From Streptococcus parasanguinis (GTDB lineage: Bacteria; Bacillota; Bacilli; Lactobacillales; Streptococcaceae): a stretch of DNA of 64,000 nt. Positions 19,065 through 29,869 of the stretch are shown here, piece after piece (position 1 is the first letter of the stretch; each line of letters starts with the position of its first letter). The translations under genes and the position numbers were made by a program. The DNA is taken from NCBI RefSeq assembly GCF_901875555.1, contig NZ_CABFMD010000004.1:11522-75521 (forward strand). Direction: 5' to 3'. The notes under the pieces were generated by a model. The model made no database searches and was not told where the DNA came from. It was given only the letters and a program-made list of their open reading frames with translations.

Positions 19065-19697
19065 ATGAAAAAAGTACTTTGTATCATTTATCCTAATTTT
19101 TCTCTTTATGAGATAACTGCTTTAACGAGTACTTTAGCTCTGTCTTTTGATATTACGATTGATTATGCCGCTTCAGATCATTCAATGGTGGTCTCTGAGG
19201 ATGGCTTGCCCTGTCAACCAACGAAAACACTAGATCAAATCCGTATAGAAGAGTATTCTTGCGTGATTTTGCCAGGAATGGTTAACATTGGACCTGCTCT
19301 ACAGGATGAAAAATTGATTTCGTTTTTGAGAGATCTTGGTGAGCGAGATATCTTAATTGCAGCCATTTCTTCAGCGCCTCTTTTATTGGCGAAAGCAGGC
19401 TTGTTGAACGATACGAAATTTACAGGTGGAATTTGGCAAAACTTCTTTGATTATTTTGAATTTCTTCCACGTGAAAATTTCCAACCCGAACTGGTTGTGC
19501 AAGATAAACAAATCATTACGGCTATCGGTTTTGCACATCGAGAGTTTGCAAGAAAAGTGATTCTAAGTCTAGGGTTGGCAGAGAATACGGACAACTATTT
19601 TAAAGAACAAAACGAGTATACAGAAGAGGATTTGATATATACTCTATCAGACCAAGAGTTTGATCAAGTGAAGCAGAGTATAGAAAACAGCCTCTAA
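19065..19697 (+). CDS. DJ-1/PfpI-family protein lacking the nucleophile cysteine
   Basis: The 210-residue protein has the DJ-1/PfpI fold markers: KKVLCIIYPNFSLYEI, VILPGM near residue 70, and the elbow segment IAAISSAPLLLAKAG. In active relatives the elbow reads I-C-x-G/A-P; here Ser replaces Cys, so classical glyoxalase, deglycase or protease chemistry is doubtful. I start at ATG 19065 because AGAGG lies 9 bases before it; the in-frame ATG 19056 directly abuts that site. It is set between dnaK and dnaJ and flanked by an inverted repeat, which suggests later insertion. Confidence 0.8.
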   Translation: MKKVLCIIYPNFSLYEITALTSTLALSFDITIDYAASDHSMVVSEDGLPCQPTKTLDQIRIEEYSCVILPGMVNIGPALQDEKLISFLRDLGERDILIAAISSAPLLLAKAGLLNDTKFTGGIWQNFFDYFEFLPRENFQPELVVQDKQIITAIGFAHREFARKVILSLGLAENTDNYFKEQNEYTEEDLIYTLSDQEFDQVKQSIENSL

Positions 19698-19810
19698 AGA
19701 TGTACATGAAAATAAAAGAAAGGAACAAAGAGTGTTCGCAACTGAACACGGGTTCCCAAAAATTCTGATTTAATATAAAAGAAAGGAACTGAACCCGACC
19801 TAAATTCTCG

Positions 19811-19870
19811 GAAAAAAGATAAATCTGTCTAGGAGCATCGCTCCGGCGTCAGATTTCCTATTTTTCGGTC
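19811..19870 (-). repeat. Inverted-repeat element, right copy (5' of dnaJ)
   Basis: The 19-base arm gcgtcagatttcctatttt (19846-19864) is the exact inverse of 18886-18904. The element folds as aaatctg...cagattt with ggagc/gctcc inside, and on the minus strand ends ATCTTTTTTC. It lies in the dnaJ leader. The preceding stretch 19698-19800 holds two AAAGAAAGGAAC repeats and a small gtgttc/gaacac hairpin. Confidence 0.65.
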
Positions 19871-19895
19871 GAATTTTACGGTCTTGGTATCTTAA

Positions 19896-21029
19896 ATGAA
19901 CAATTCTGAATTTTATGACCGTTTGGGCGTTTCAAAGAATGCATCTCAAGATGAGATCAAGAAAGCCTATCGGAAATTATCTAAAAAATATCACCCAGAT
20001 ATCAACAAGGAACCTGGTGCTGAGGAAAAGTACAAGGAAGTTCAAGAAGCTTATGAGACTTTAAGTGACGAGCAAAAACGAGCTGCTTATGACCAATATG
20101 GTGCTGCAGGTGCTAATGGTGGCTTCGGTGGTGGAGCTGGTGGCTTTGGTGGCTTTGATGGCGCTGGTTTTGGTGGCTTTGAAGACATCTTCTCTAGCTT
20201 CTTTGGAGGCGGTGCAAGTCGTAATCCAAATGCACCTCGTCAAGGGGATGACCTCCAATACCGTGTCAATCTCAAGTTTGAAGAAGCAATTTTCGGTGTT
20301 GAAAAAGAAGTGAAGTACAATCGAGAATCCAGCTGTCATACTTGTCATGGCTCTGGGGCAAAACCAGGGACGAGTCCAGTGACTTGTGGTCGCTGTCATG
20401 GTTCTGGTGTCATCAATGTAGATACGCAAACCCCTCTTGGTATGATGCGCCGTCAAGTGACCTGTGATGTCTGTCATGGTCGTGGTCAAGAAATCAAAGA
20501 TCCATGTACGACTTGTCGTGGAACAGGTCATGAAAAGCAAGCCCATAGCGTGAACGTCAAGATTCCTGCAGGAGTTGAAACAGGTCAACAAATCCGTTTA
20601 GCGGGTCAAGGTGAAGCAGGATTTAATGGTGGACCTTATGGTGATTTGTATGTCGTTGTCAGTGTAGAGCCAAGTAATCAGTTTGAACGGGATGGTTCAA
20701 CTATCTACTACAAGTTAGACTTGAACTTTGTCCAAGCGGCACTTGGAGATACGGTCCATGTGCCAACTGTTCATGGAGATGTCGATTTGGTGATTCCTGA
20801 AGGGACCCAAACCGGTAAGAAATTCCGCCTCCGTGGAAAAGGAGCACCTAGTCTTCGTGGTGGTGCTATGGGAGACCAATATGTATCAGTCAATGTTGTC
20901 ACCCCAACTGGTCTAAATGACAAGCAAAAAGAAGCCCTTCAAGCCTTTGCGGAAGCGGGGGATATCAAGGTTAACCCAAAGAAAAAAGGCTTCTTTGATA
21001 AGGTCAAAGATGCCTTGGATGACTTATAA
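19896..21029 (+). CDS. dnaJ: Chaperone DnaJ (Hsp40)
   Basis: The 377-residue class A J-protein has a J domain (1-70) with YHPDINKEP containing HPD, a Gly/Phe-rich linker (about 75-120), four zinc-finger motifs ([32 protein letters not shown]) and the C-terminal substrate domains. It delivers clients to DnaK and stimulates its ATPase. ATG 19896 begins [16 protein letters not shown], the usual streptococcal start, although the ribosome site is poor. It is separated from dnaK by the DJ-1-like gene, which is unusual for the locus. Confidence 0.97.
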   Translation: MNNSEFYDRLGVSKNASQDEIKKAYRKLSKKYHPDINKEPGAEEKYKEVQEAYETLSDEQKRAAYDQYGAAGANGGFGGGAGGFGGFDGAGFGGFEDIFSSFFGGGASRNPNAPRQGDDLQYRVNLKFEEAIFGVEKEVKYNRESSCHTCHGSGAKPGTSPVTCGRCHGSGVINVDTQTPLGMMRRQVTCDVCHGRGQEIKDPCTTCRGTGHEKQAHSVNVKIPAGVETGQQIRLAGQGEAGFNGGPYGDLYVVVSVEPSNQFERDGSTIYYKLDLNFVQAALGDTVHVPTVHGDVDLVIPEGTQTGKKFRLRGKGAPSLRGGAMGDQYVSVNVVTPTGLNDKQKEALQAFAEAGDIKVNPKKKGFFDKVKDALDDL

Positions 21030-21037
21030 ACAATGAA

Positions 21038-21220
21038 GAGGCTGGGACAAAAGTCCTAGCCTCTCAATTGTCTTTGAATTGTCCAGCAAGACGCAGTGGT
21101 TGAGTGGGCTCTACTAGGCTGATTTCATCAGCTTTTACAGCCCTACTCAACTGTGCGGAGGTGGGACGACGAAATCGAATTCTAACGAATGACCGATTTC
21201 TGTCCCACTCTCTCTTTTTT
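21038..21220 (+). repeat. Three-hairpin repeat, subfamily A, copy 2
   Basis: It lies 8 bases after dnaJ. Hairpin 1 spans 21038-21063 (11-bp stem with one mismatch, AAAA loop). The central hairpin runs from ttgagt near 21100 to actcaa near 21150, with gctgat/atcagc inside. The third is gtgggac/gtcccac with gaaatcg/cgatttc inside, ending in a T run. Confidence 0.85.
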
Positions 21221-21296
21221 TATTTTACAAACTGTACCCGGACAGTTTGATTTTTCCACTCTTGTAACCCCTTCTATATCCTGTTAAAATAAAACC

Positions 21297-22043
21297 ATGA
21301 CACGATACAAAGCAACCATTTCGTATGACGGGACCTTGTTTGCAGGGTTTCAACGCCAACCGCATGCCCGCAGTGTGCAAGAAGAAATCGAAAAGACCTT
21401 GACGCGTCTCAATCAAGGAAAGCCAGTGATGATTCATGGTGCCGGCCGAACGGATTCAGGTGTCCATGCTCTTGGTCAGGTCATCCATTTTGATCTCCCT
21501 CAAGTTCGGGATGAGGAGAAGCTCCGCTTTGCCCTAGATACCCAAACACCTGAGGATATCGATGTGATTCGTGTTGAGACGGTTTCAGATGATTTCCATT
21601 CGCGCTACAATAAGCACAGCAAGACCTATGAATTTATCGTGGATTATGGTCGTCCTAAAAATCCAATGATGCGCCATTATGCAACTCACTACCCTTATCC
21701 GTTGGATGTAGACAAGATGCAAGTGGCCATCAAAAAATTGGAAGGGACTCATGACTTCACTGGTTTTACCGCTTCGGGAACCAGCGTGGAGGATAAGGTT
21801 CGCACGATTACAGAGGCTTGCTTGGTCGAGGATGCCAACCATCATCGCCTACTCTTTACCTTTTCAGGCAATGGCTTTCTCTACAAGCAAATCCGTAATA
21901 TGGTGGGAACTTTGCTAAAGATCGGAAATGATCGGATGCCGATCGAGCAGATCGATCTGATTTTGGAAAAGAAGGACCGCAATCTCGCAGGTCCAACAGC
22001 AGCGCCCAATGGCTTATATTTAAAGGAGATACGCTATGAGTAA
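21297..22043 (+). CDS. truA: tRNA pseudouridine(38-40) synthase TruA
   Basis: The 248-residue protein has TruA hallmarks: [20 protein letters not shown], the catalytic segment [15 protein letters not shown] (Asp in RTD), and [13 protein letters not shown] near the C-terminus. It makes pseudouridine at positions 38-40 of many tRNA anticodon arms. Full length. It overlaps the downstream kinase gene by 8 bases, and the four genes to 23824 are tightly packed as one operon. Confidence 0.97.
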   Translation: MTRYKATISYDGTLFAGFQRQPHARSVQEEIEKTLTRLNQGKPVMIHGAGRTDSGVHALGQVIHFDLPQVRDEEKLRFALDTQTPEDIDVIRVETVSDDFHSRYNKHSKTYEFIVDYGRPKNPMMRHYATHYPYPLDVDKMQVAIKKLEGTHDFTGFTASGTSVEDKVRTITEACLVEDANHHRLLFTFSGNGFLYKQIRNMVGTLLKIGNDRMPIEQIDLILEKKDRNLAGPTAAPNGLYLKEIRYE

Positions 22044-22797
22044 TGAATTAATTCTCGCAATTTCAGGAAATGATATTTTTAGTGGGGGAGGTCTTCATGC
22101 GGACCTTGCAACCTATACAACCAACAAACAGCATGGCTTTGTGGCGGTGACTTGTTTGACAGCCATGACCGAACATGGTTTTGAAGTGATTCCGGTAGAT
22201 CCAACCACTTTCGCTCAACAACTGGGTTCCCTCAAAGATGTTCCTTTCTCTGCTATTAAACTCGGCCTCTTGCCAAATGTCCAAGTGGCAGACCTAGCTT
22301 TGGACTATGTCAAAGCTCATGCAGATATCCCAGTAGTGCTCGATCCTGTCTTGGTTTGCAAGGAAAGCCACGATGTGGAAGTTTCAGCTCTTCGAGACGA
22401 ATTGATCAAGTTCTTCCCTTATGTGACCATCATTACGCCAAACCTACCAGAAGCTGAGATCTTGACCCAAAGCAAGATTCAATCGCTCGACGATATGAAA
22501 GAGGCAGCGCGCAAGCTCCACGAATTAGGAGCGGCGAATGTCGTGGTCAAAGGTGGCAATCGTCTCAATAAAGAAAAGGCTATCGATGTCTTTTATGATG
22601 GTACAGACTTCACCGTCATTGAAGAGCCAGTCTTGGAAAAGAACAATACAGGAGCTGGTTGTACCTTTGCGTCTAGCATTTCCAGCCAGTTGGTGAAAGG
22701 GAAATCACCGTTTGAAGCTGTTAAAGCCTCTAAAGACTTTGTCTTCCAAGCGATTCAACATTCAGACCAGTATGGAGTAGTACAATATGACATCTAA
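22036..22797 (+). CDS. Pyridoxine/hydroxymethylpyrimidine kinase (ThiD/PdxK family)
   Basis: The 253-residue ribokinase-fold protein has [20 protein letters not shown] near the N-terminus, [25 protein letters not shown] and the anion-hole/catalytic loop [13 protein letters not shown]. It phosphorylates the hydroxymethyl group of HMP (thiamine pathway) or of pyridoxal/pyridoxamine. The two activities are hard to tell apart by sequence. The next gene is an ECF substrate-binding subunit, so uptake and trapping of a B vitamin, perhaps B6, is the best reading. Confidence 0.85.
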   Translation: MSNELILAISGNDIFSGGGLHADLATYTTNKQHGFVAVTCLTAMTEHGFEVIPVDPTTFAQQLGSLKDVPFSAIKLGLLPNVQVADLALDYVKAHADIPVVLDPVLVCKESHDVEVSALRDELIKFFPYVTIITPNLPEAEILTQSKIQSLDDMKEAARKLHELGAANVVVKGGNRLNKEKAIDVFYDGTDFTVIEEPVLEKNNTGAGCTFASSISSQLVKGKSPFEAVKASKDFVFQAIQHSDQYGVVQYDI

Positions 22798-23257
22798 TCG
22801 AACTCAACTCATTGCCCGCCTTTCCATTTTGACAGCTTTGACAGTTGTACTTGGCTACTATACCAAACTCCCAACTCCCACAGGGATCGTCACCCTGCTA
22901 GATCTGGGTGTTTATTTCACGGCCTTCTATTTTGGACGCAAGGAAGGCGCTATTGTTGGTGGTGTCGGGGCCTTTTTACTCGACCTCATCTCAGGTTATC
23001 CTCAGTGGATGTTCTTTAGTCTCCTCTTTCACGGGGGACAAGGCTATTTCGCTGGCTTCAAGGGAAAAGCTCGTTACCTAGGCTTGCTTCTTGCGACAGT
23101 CGTCATGGTAGGCGGTTACGCACTAGCTTCTGCTCTCTTTTTAGGCAATGGCTGGGGAGCTGCTATCTCGGATATTCCAAATAACCTTGCTCAAAACTTT
23201 GTCGGAATGGCTTTAGGCTATGTAGTCTATTATGCCTTCCAAAAGAAAGGAAGCTAA
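22787..23257 (+). CDS. ECF transporter S component (vitamin uptake)
   Basis: The 156-residue membrane protein has about five to six helices: LIARLSILTALTVVLGYYTK, YFTAFYFGRKEGAIVGGVGA, then WMFFSLLFHGGQGYFAGF. This is the S-component pattern of energy-coupling-factor transporters, which share an ATPase module encoded elsewhere. It overlaps the kinase gene by 11 bases. The substrate is inferred from that coupling as a pyridoxine- or thiamine-precursor-like vitamin. No riboswitch is visible. Confidence 0.82.
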   Translation: MTSNRTQLIARLSILTALTVVLGYYTKLPTPTGIVTLLDLGVYFTAFYFGRKEGAIVGGVGAFLLDLISGYPQWMFFSLLFHGGQGYFAGFKGKARYLGLLLATVVMVGGYALASALFLGNGWGAAISDIPNNLAQNFVGMALGYVVYYAFQKKGS

Positions 23258-23260
23258 CTC

Positions 23261-23824
23261 ATGGATCTGGAGCAACTGAAGAAGGCTACGAAAGAAATTC
23301 TAGTAGATGTTCTGGCAAAAAGCCGTCTCCACCAAGGACAGATTCTAGTCCTCGGGATGTCTTCAAGTGAAGTTGCAGGAGGGAAAATTGGAAAAGCCTC
23401 GAACATCGACATTGCCGAAGCTATTGTCAAAACCTTACTAGATGAGTTGAATCCAAGAGGGATTTATCTAGCGGTACAAGGATGTGAGCATCTCAATCGC
23501 GCTTTAGTGGTTGAAAGAGAATTGGCAGACAAGAAGGAGCTAGAAATCGTCAATGTCCTTCCGAGTCTCCATGCAGGAGGTGCTGGGCAACTCGCTGCTT
23601 TCAAGTATTTTAAGGATCCTGTTGAAGTAGAATTTATTACAGCCCAAGCCGGGTTAGACATCGGAGATACCTCGGTGGGGATGCATGTCAAACATGTCCA
23701 AGTTCCGATTCGCCCTATCTTGCGTGAACTAGGCGGTGCCCATGTCACAGCCCTGGCCAGTCGGCCAAAATTGATCGGCGGTGCCCGTGCTCTCTACCTC
23801 GATGATCCCATCCGAAAATCATAA
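23261..23824 (+). CDS. UPF0340/TIGR01440 family protein
   Basis: The 187-residue protein matches the UPF0340 (DUF436) family: [47 protein letters not shown] and [18 protein letters not shown]. It is cytoplasmic and of unknown biochemical function. It is the last gene of the truA cluster, 3 bases after the ECF gene, and is followed by a terminator at 23829-23855. Confidence 0.88.
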   Translation: MDLEQLKKATKEILVDVLAKSRLHQGQILVLGMSSSEVAGGKIGKASNIDIAEAIVKTLLDELNPRGIYLAVQGCEHLNRALVVERELADKKELEIVNVLPSLHAGGAGQLAAFKYFKDPVEVEFITAQAGLDIGDTSVGMHVKHVQVPIRPILRELGGAHVTALASRPKLIGGARALYLDDPIRKS

Positions 23825-23828
23825 ATAG

Positions 23829-23855
23829 AACTAGCTTTTAGGGGCTAGTTTTTTT
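23829..23855 (+). terminator. Terminator of the truA cluster
   Basis: aactagc/gctagtt stem with a T7 run. Confidence 0.85.
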
Positions 23856-23952
23856 GGATGAAAAGAGAGGCAAAAACGTTTTAAAACTTGCAATTTCAAA
23901 GTTTTGTGGTAAAATTATAAGGAATGACTATATTATTTTAAGGAGAGACAGA

Positions 23953-25236
23953 ATGTCTGTATCATTTGAAAACAAAGAAACTAACCACGGTGTATTGACT
24001 TTCACAATCAGCCAAGAGCAAATCAAACCTGCTTTGGACCGTGTGTTTGAGTCAGTTAAGAAAACTTTGAACGTACCTGGATTCCGTAAAGGTCATATTC
24101 CACGTCCAATCTTCAACCAACGTTTTGGTGAAGAAGCTCTTTACCAAGATGCTTTGAACGATCTTCTTCCAGCAGCATACGAAGCAGCTGTTAAAGAAGC
24201 TGGAATCGAAGTTGTAGCACAACCAACTTTCGATGTTGTATCTATGGAAAAAGGTCAAGACTGGACATTGACAGCAGCTGTTGTAACAAAACCTGAAGTA
24301 AAATTGGGTGCTTACAAAGACCTTGAAGTATCAGTAGAAGTTTCTAAAGAAGTAACAGACGCTGATGTGGATGCTCGTATCGAACGCGAACGCAACAACT
24401 TGGCTGAATTGGTTGTTAAAGAAGGTGCTGCTGCAGAAGGTGACACAGTTGTGATCGACTTCGTAGGTTCTATCGACGGTGTTGAATTCGACGGTGGTAA
24501 AGGTGACAACTTCTCACTTGGACTTGGTTCAGGTCAATTCATCCCAGGTTTCGAAGACCAATTGGTTGGACACTCTGCTGGTGAAACAGTTGATGTGATC
24601 GTAACCTTCCCAGAAGACTACCAAGCAGCTGACCTTGCAGGTAAAGAAGCAAAATTCGTGACAACGATCCACGAAGTAAAAGCAAAAGAAGTACCAGCTC
24701 TTGACGATGAATTAGCAAAAGACATCGACGAAGAAGTTGAAACTCTTGCTGAATTGAAAGAAAAATACCGTAAAGAATTGGCTGAATCAAAAGAAGAAGC
24801 ATACAACGATGCAGTAGAAGCAGCAGCAATCGATCTTGCAGTTGAAAACGCTGAAATTGTTGAACTTCCAGAAGAAATGATCCACGAAGAAGTACACCGT
24901 TCAATCAACGAATTCCTTGGAAACATGCAACGTCAAGGTATCTCACCTGAAATGTACTTCCAAATCACTGGAACAACTCAAGAAGATCTTCACAAACAAT
25001 ACGAAGCAGAAGCTGAAAGCCGCACGAAGACAAACCTCGTGGTTGAAGCAGTAGCCAAAGCAGAAGGCTTCGAAGCAACTGAAGAAGAAATCAACGCTGA
25101 AATCGAACAATTGGCAGCAGATTACAACATGCCAGTTGAACAAGTTCGCAACCTTCTTTCACCAGAAATGTTGAAACATGACATCACCGTGAAGAAAGCA
25201 GTGAACGTGATCACAAGCACAGCAAAAGTAAAATAA
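23953..25236 (+). CDS. tig: Trigger factor (ribosome-associated chaperone/PPIase)
   Basis: The 427-residue protein has three domains. The N-terminal ribosome-binding domain carries [14 protein letters not shown] (binding loop near residues 42-55). The FKBP-like prolyl isomerase domain (about 155-245) carries [18 protein letters not shown] long acidic helical C-terminal domain follows. It binds nascent chains at the ribosome exit. ATG 23953 follows aaggagag; an upstream in-frame start at 23854 would place an unrelated leader peptide in front. Codon use is strongly optimised. A subfamily B hairpin element follows. Confidence 0.97.
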   Translation: MSVSFENKETNHGVLTFTISQEQIKPALDRVFESVKKTLNVPGFRKGHIPRPIFNQRFGEEALYQDALNDLLPAAYEAAVKEAGIEVVAQPTFDVVSMEKGQDWTLTAAVVTKPEVKLGAYKDLEVSVEVSKEVTDADVDARIERERNNLAELVVKEGAAAEGDTVVIDFVGSIDGVEFDGGKGDNFSLGLGSGQFIPGFEDQLVGHSAGETVDVIVTFPEDYQAADLAGKEAKFVTTIHEVKAKEVPALDDELAKDIDEEVETLAELKEKYRKELAESKEEAYNDAVEAAAIDLAVENAEIVELPEEMIHEEVHRSINEFLGNMQRQGISPEMYFQITGTTQEDLHKQYEAEAESRTKTNLVVEAVAKAEGFEATEEEINAEIEQLAADYNMPVEQVRNLLSPEMLKHDITVKKAVNVITSTAKVK

Positions 25237-25246
25237 TTTAGAATAA

Positions 25247-25420
25247 AAAGGCTGGGCAACAACTGTCCGGCCTTTGATGTTTGGTAGAAATAACTGTATG
25301 ACGCAGTGGTTGATTGGCATCTTTGTTCGCCTTTAAGCTCCAAAGATGACCTAATCAACTGTGCGGGGGTGGGAAAACGAACTCTTTTTAACTAGTCGGA
25401 GTTCTTTCCCACTCCCTTTT
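25247..25420 (+). repeat. Three-hairpin repeat, subfamily B, copy 3
   Basis: It lies 11 bases after tig. It has the same plan as subfamily A with different stem sequences: aaggctgg/ccggcctt; ttgattgg/cctaatcaa with catcttt/aaagatg inside; gtggga/tcccac with gaactc/gagttc inside. The rest of the 371-base gap holds the rpoE promoter and leader. Confidence 0.8.
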
Positions 25421-25451
25421 CTGATTTCATGGAGAATCCTGGAATTTTCCT

Positions 25452-25480
25452 TTGACGAAAGGGGAAATTTATCGTACAAT
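25452..25480 (+). promoter_or_regulatory. SigA promoter of rpoE
   Basis: TTGACG, 17-base spacer, TACAAT. The ~120-base leader can form a hairpin tgatagatt/aatctatca (about 25502-25536). Confidence 0.7.
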
Positions 25481-25607
25481 AGAGTGTAACGATAAAATGC
25501 GTGATAGATTTAGTGACGAGAAGTTTTCAATCTATCATCGAGGATAGGATGAGGTTTAAGACCGGATCCTTCTCCATTTAGGAAATGAAACATAAGGAGA
25601 TTTACCC

Positions 25608-26192
25608 TTGGAATTAGAAGTATTTGCTGGACAAGAAAAAAGTGAACTTTCTATGATTGAAGTGGCGCGTGCGATTTTGGAATTACGCGGACGTGACCAT
25701 GAAATGTACTTTAGCGATCTTGTAAATGAAATTCAAAATTACCTTGAAAAATCAAACAGCGAGATCCGTGAAGCCCTCCCATTGTTCTACACAGAATTGA
25801 ATGTAGATGGAAGCTTTATCCCTCTTGGAGATAACAAATGGGGACTTCGTTCATGGTATGCCATCGATGAAGTTGACGAGGAAATCATCGCTCTTGAAGA
25901 AACAGATGAAGACGAAACACCTAAGAAACGCAAGAAAAAACGTGTTAATGCCTTCATGGATGGAGACGAAGATGCGATCGACTACAACGATGACGATCCA
26001 GAAGACGAAGAAGTTTACGAAGCAGATCCAGCTCTTTCATATGATGAAGAAAATCCAGATGATGAAAAGAGTGAAGTCGAAGCTTACGATGCTGAAATCA
26101 ATGAAATTGTACCAGATGATTTGGGTGAAGAAGTTGAATTGAGCGAAGAAGACGACGAAGAAGAGGATTCTGAAGACGAGGAAGAAGAATAA
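25608..26192 (+). CDS. rpoE: RNA polymerase delta subunit RpoE
   Basis: The 194-residue protein has a compact N-terminal HARE/winged-helix domain (about 1-90: [20 protein letters not shown], then KWGLRSWY) and a very acidic Asp/Glu tail from residue ~125 on. Delta binds core polymerase, displaces RNA and helps recycling. The start codon is TTG 25608, preceded by aaggagat; no better ATG exists upstream. The acidic tail is highly repetitive in sequence, as in the family. Confidence 0.95.
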   Translation: MELEVFAGQEKSELSMIEVARAILELRGRDHEMYFSDLVNEIQNYLEKSNSEIREALPLFYTELNVDGSFIPLGDNKWGLRSWYAIDEVDEEIIALEETDEDETPKKRKKKRVNAFMDGDEDAIDYNDDDPEDEEVYEADPALSYDEENPDDEKSEVEAYDAEINEIVPDDLGEEVELSEEDDEEEDSEDEEEE

Positions 26193-26200
26193 TTCATACG

Positions 26201-26230
26201 AAACAAGGAAATTGTTCCTTGTTTCTTTTT
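26201..26230 (+). terminator. Terminator of rpoE
   Basis: aaacaaggaa/ttccttgttt perfect stem, then CTTTTT. Confidence 0.85.
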
Positions 26231-26237
26231 GTTTGCA

Positions 26238-26266
26238 TTGAAAACGGTGACAAGTTAGAGTATAAT
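26238..26266 (+). promoter_or_regulatory. SigA promoter of the B3/B4-domain gene
   Basis: TTGAAA (26238-26243), 17-base spacer, TATAAT (26261-26266). Confidence 0.75.
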
Positions 26267-26303
26267 GTACATGTAAGTATTTTCCAAATAGGAGGTGTTT
26301 CAA

Positions 26304-26999
26304 ATGGACTTTCGTTTAGATGACAGTTTAGTAGATGCTGGTATTGACACGGTTGTGGTCGGCATAGCTAAACATGTGGATCCTCAAGCTGTTTTACCTG
26401 TCGCTTTTCTTGAAAAAAAGCAAGCGATGGAACAATGGGCGCTCCAGTGTGAGGTGGAAGAAGTTGCAGAATCAGCGGTTGTTACAGGCTATACGGATTT
26501 GTTGCAAAAGGTAGGGCGCAGTACCAAGAAAAATCCGCCAACAATTCTTGCCCTCATCCGAAACATCCAGCATCGAGGTTCTCTGCCTCAGATCAATAGT
26601 ATCATTGACATTTATAATGTTGAATGTCTGAAATCTTTTCTCGCTATTGGAGGACACGATCTGGATAAGATTGAGGGTCCGATAGAATTTACGATCAGTC
26701 AAAGAGAAGATCTCTTCTTACCTATCCTTTCTAGCGAAAAGCATGTAGCACCGACAGACCCCGTCTACAGAGATCAAAAAGGGGTTCTAGCTTGGTTGGA
26801 TGTGCGGGATAGCGACCTTTACAAATTTGAGGAAACAACAAAAAACGCTCTCTTTGTCATCCAAGGAAATCAAGAGACCACAGTAGAGATGCGTTTAGAA
26901 GCACTGGAGCGAATCCACAAGGATCTTGCTTCCTGCATGCCTGATCTTCAATTTGAGAAATTTCTTGTCACACAAAATGGAGTGGAAAAAGTCGTGTAA
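26304..26999 (+). CDS. B3/B4 (Phe-tRNA synthetase beta-like) domain protein
   Basis: The 231-residue stand-alone protein has the B3/B4 fold of phenylalanyl-tRNA synthetase beta: NPPTILALIRNIQHRGSLPQ, INSIIDIYNVECLKSFLAIG, and AWLDVRDSDL towards the end. In the synthetase this domain edits mischarged tRNA; free-standing copies may be editing or RNA-binding factors, which is unproven. I start at ATG 26304: the GTG at 26295 overlaps the ribosome site aggaggtg. It is a single-gene unit. Confidence 0.8.
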   Translation: MDFRLDDSLVDAGIDTVVVGIAKHVDPQAVLPVAFLEKKQAMEQWALQCEVEEVAESAVVTGYTDLLQKVGRSTKKNPPTILALIRNIQHRGSLPQINSIIDIYNVECLKSFLAIGGHDLDKIEGPIEFTISQREDLFLPILSSEKHVAPTDPVYRDQKGVLAWLDVRDSDLYKFEETTKNALFVIQGNQETTVEMRLEALERIHKDLASCMPDLQFEKFLVTQNGVEKVV

Positions 27000-27031
27000 A
27001 CGGCAGGAATCATTTTCATGAAATTTTCAAT

Positions 27032-27060
27032 TTGACAAAGTGGAGCATTTGCGGTAAGAT
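27032..27060 (+). promoter_or_regulatory. SigA promoter of pyrG
   Basis: TTGACA (27032-27037), 17-base spacer, TAAGAT (27055-27060). The expected start is the GGGC at 27068. Confidence 0.8.
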
Positions 27061-27067
27061 ATTGTTC

Positions 27068-28787
<1,720 letters not shown>

Positions 28788-28793
28788 AAATCA

Positions 28794-28826
28794 AGGGAGC
28801 AGGTCTATAGACCTGCTCCCTTTTTG
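28794..28826 (+). terminator. Terminator of pyrG
   Basis: Perfect stem agggagcaggtct/agacctgctccct with a T run. Confidence 0.9.
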
Positions 28827-28866
28827 TGAAAAAATGACAAACTCTGAAAAAAGTTTGAAAAAAATC

Positions 28867-28895
28867 TTGACAAAAAAGTCGTTGATTGATATACT
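28867..28895 (+). promoter_or_regulatory. Promoter of tRNA-Leu
   Basis: TTGACA, 17-base spacer, TATACT, 17 bases before the tRNA. Confidence 0.85.
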
Positions 28896-28911
28896 AGTAA
28901 GGTACTCAATC

Positions 28912-28997
28912 GCGGGGATGGCGGAATTGGCAGACGCGCAGGACTAAGGATCCTGTGACCGCTTTAGGTCGTGAGGGTTCAAGTCCCTCTCTCCGCA
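28912..28997 (+). tRNA. tRNA-Leu (anticodon AAG)
   Basis: The 86-base class II tRNA has acceptor stem GCGGGGA/TCTCCGC, D-loop AATTGGCAG, anticodon stem CAGGA/TCCTG with loop CTAAGGA (anticodon AAG), long variable arm, and T-arm GTTCAAGTC. The CCA end is not encoded. It reads CUU/CUC. Confidence 0.95.
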
Positions 28998-29005
28998 TCG
29001 GATGA

Positions 29006-29029
29006 AGATAGCTTCGGCTATCTTTTTTT
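29006..29029 (+). terminator. Terminator of tRNA-Leu
   Basis: agatagc/gctatct with a TTCG tetraloop and seven T residues. Confidence 0.85.
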
Positions 29030-29077
29030 GTTTCTCGAAACCTTTGTGGTAGAATAGGTGGGAGAGGTGGTATAAAC

Positions 29078-29530
29078 ATGAAGAAGAAGTATCTGATTTT
29101 GGTCGATGGCCTCTTTGCACTATTGGGAAGTGCCATTAATTTTTTCGGTCCTATTATGATTTTAGCTATGGGGATAGGCGCATACAAGGATACTTTTAGA
29201 TATTTTATCGCCTTAAACATATGGAATGTCCTCGTTTTTCTAGCAGCGATTGCTTCTAAGTATTTGCTCAGAAAAGAGAAGAGGATTAAAAAGTGGATTC
29301 CCAATCTTTTCTTGATGGCAGGCTGTATTCTACTTGTTGCGATATTTCTTGCTGTGCCTGACACCTTTCCTTTTCTTTTTAGATTGGTAAACGGGTTTCT
29401 TGGAAAAATGTTTACTGACAGTCAATTATTTGCTGCTTATTTCTATTCTCAATGGGTTGCAGCGGTATCCCTTGTGATTTGCGGGATTGCCTTTCTCCTT
29501 TCACTAAAAAATTTTAAAGAAGAGAATTGA
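29078..29530 (+). CDS. Small polytopic membrane protein, unknown
   Basis: This 150-residue protein, which I do not recognise, has four predicted membrane helices (about 5-28, 42-62, 73-94 and 122-143) and a positively charged loop RKEKRIKKW that should face the cytoplasm. ATG 29078 follows gagaggtgg. Its stop codon TGA shares two bases with the first hairpin of repeat copy 4, so the C-terminus may have been set by insertion of that element. No partner gene is adjacent. Confidence 0.65.
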   Translation: MKKKYLILVDGLFALLGSAINFFGPIMILAMGIGAYKDTFRYFIALNIWNVLVFLAAIASKYLLRKEKRIKKWIPNLFLMAGCILLVAIFLAVPDTFPFLFRLVNGFLGKMFTDSQLFAAYFYSQWVAAVSLVICGIAFLLSLKNFKEEN

Positions 29531-29707
29531 GGCTGGGACAAAAGTCCTAGACTCTCAATTGTTTTTGGATTGTCGAGCAAGACGCAGTGGTTGAGTGGGC
29601 TCTACTACGCTGATTTCATCAGCTTTTACAGCCCTACTCAACTGTGCGGAGGTGGGACGACGAAATCGAATTCTAACGAATGACCGATTTCTGTCCCACT
29701 CTCTTTT
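29529..29707 (+). repeat. Three-hairpin repeat, subfamily A, copy 4
   Basis: The same ~179-base element, beginning inside the stop codon of the upstream membrane-protein gene and ending GTCCCACTCTCTTTT. The remainder of the 339-base gap holds the fba promoter. Confidence 0.85.
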
Positions 29708-29762
29708 CCTTATTTGCTAGGATGAAAGTCTTAGGGGAGAGTGTTCCGTACTATTTATCGTA

Positions 29763-29819
29763 AGAAAGCGCTTAAAGCCACAGGAAAAACTAGCAATTTT
29801 AGCGTAAAAGTGATAAAAT
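29763..29819 (+). promoter_or_regulatory. fba promoter with possible cre
   Basis: An extended -10, TGATAAAAT, lies at 29811-29819. Upstream, AGAAAGCGCTTAAA (29763-29776) partly matches the CcpA cre consensus, with mismatches in the outer positions. Catabolite control of fba is plausible but weakly supported. Confidence 0.35.
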
Positions 29820-29869
29820 AAACGATGTAAGTGGTTTAACCACAAAAAATTAGAGGAGGCCTACTACTA

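Noticed and set aside
24539..24904. 121-codon minus-strand ORF opposite tig, very Leu-rich
   Set aside because: Composition is the complement of the Glu/Ala codons of tig; no signals of its own.
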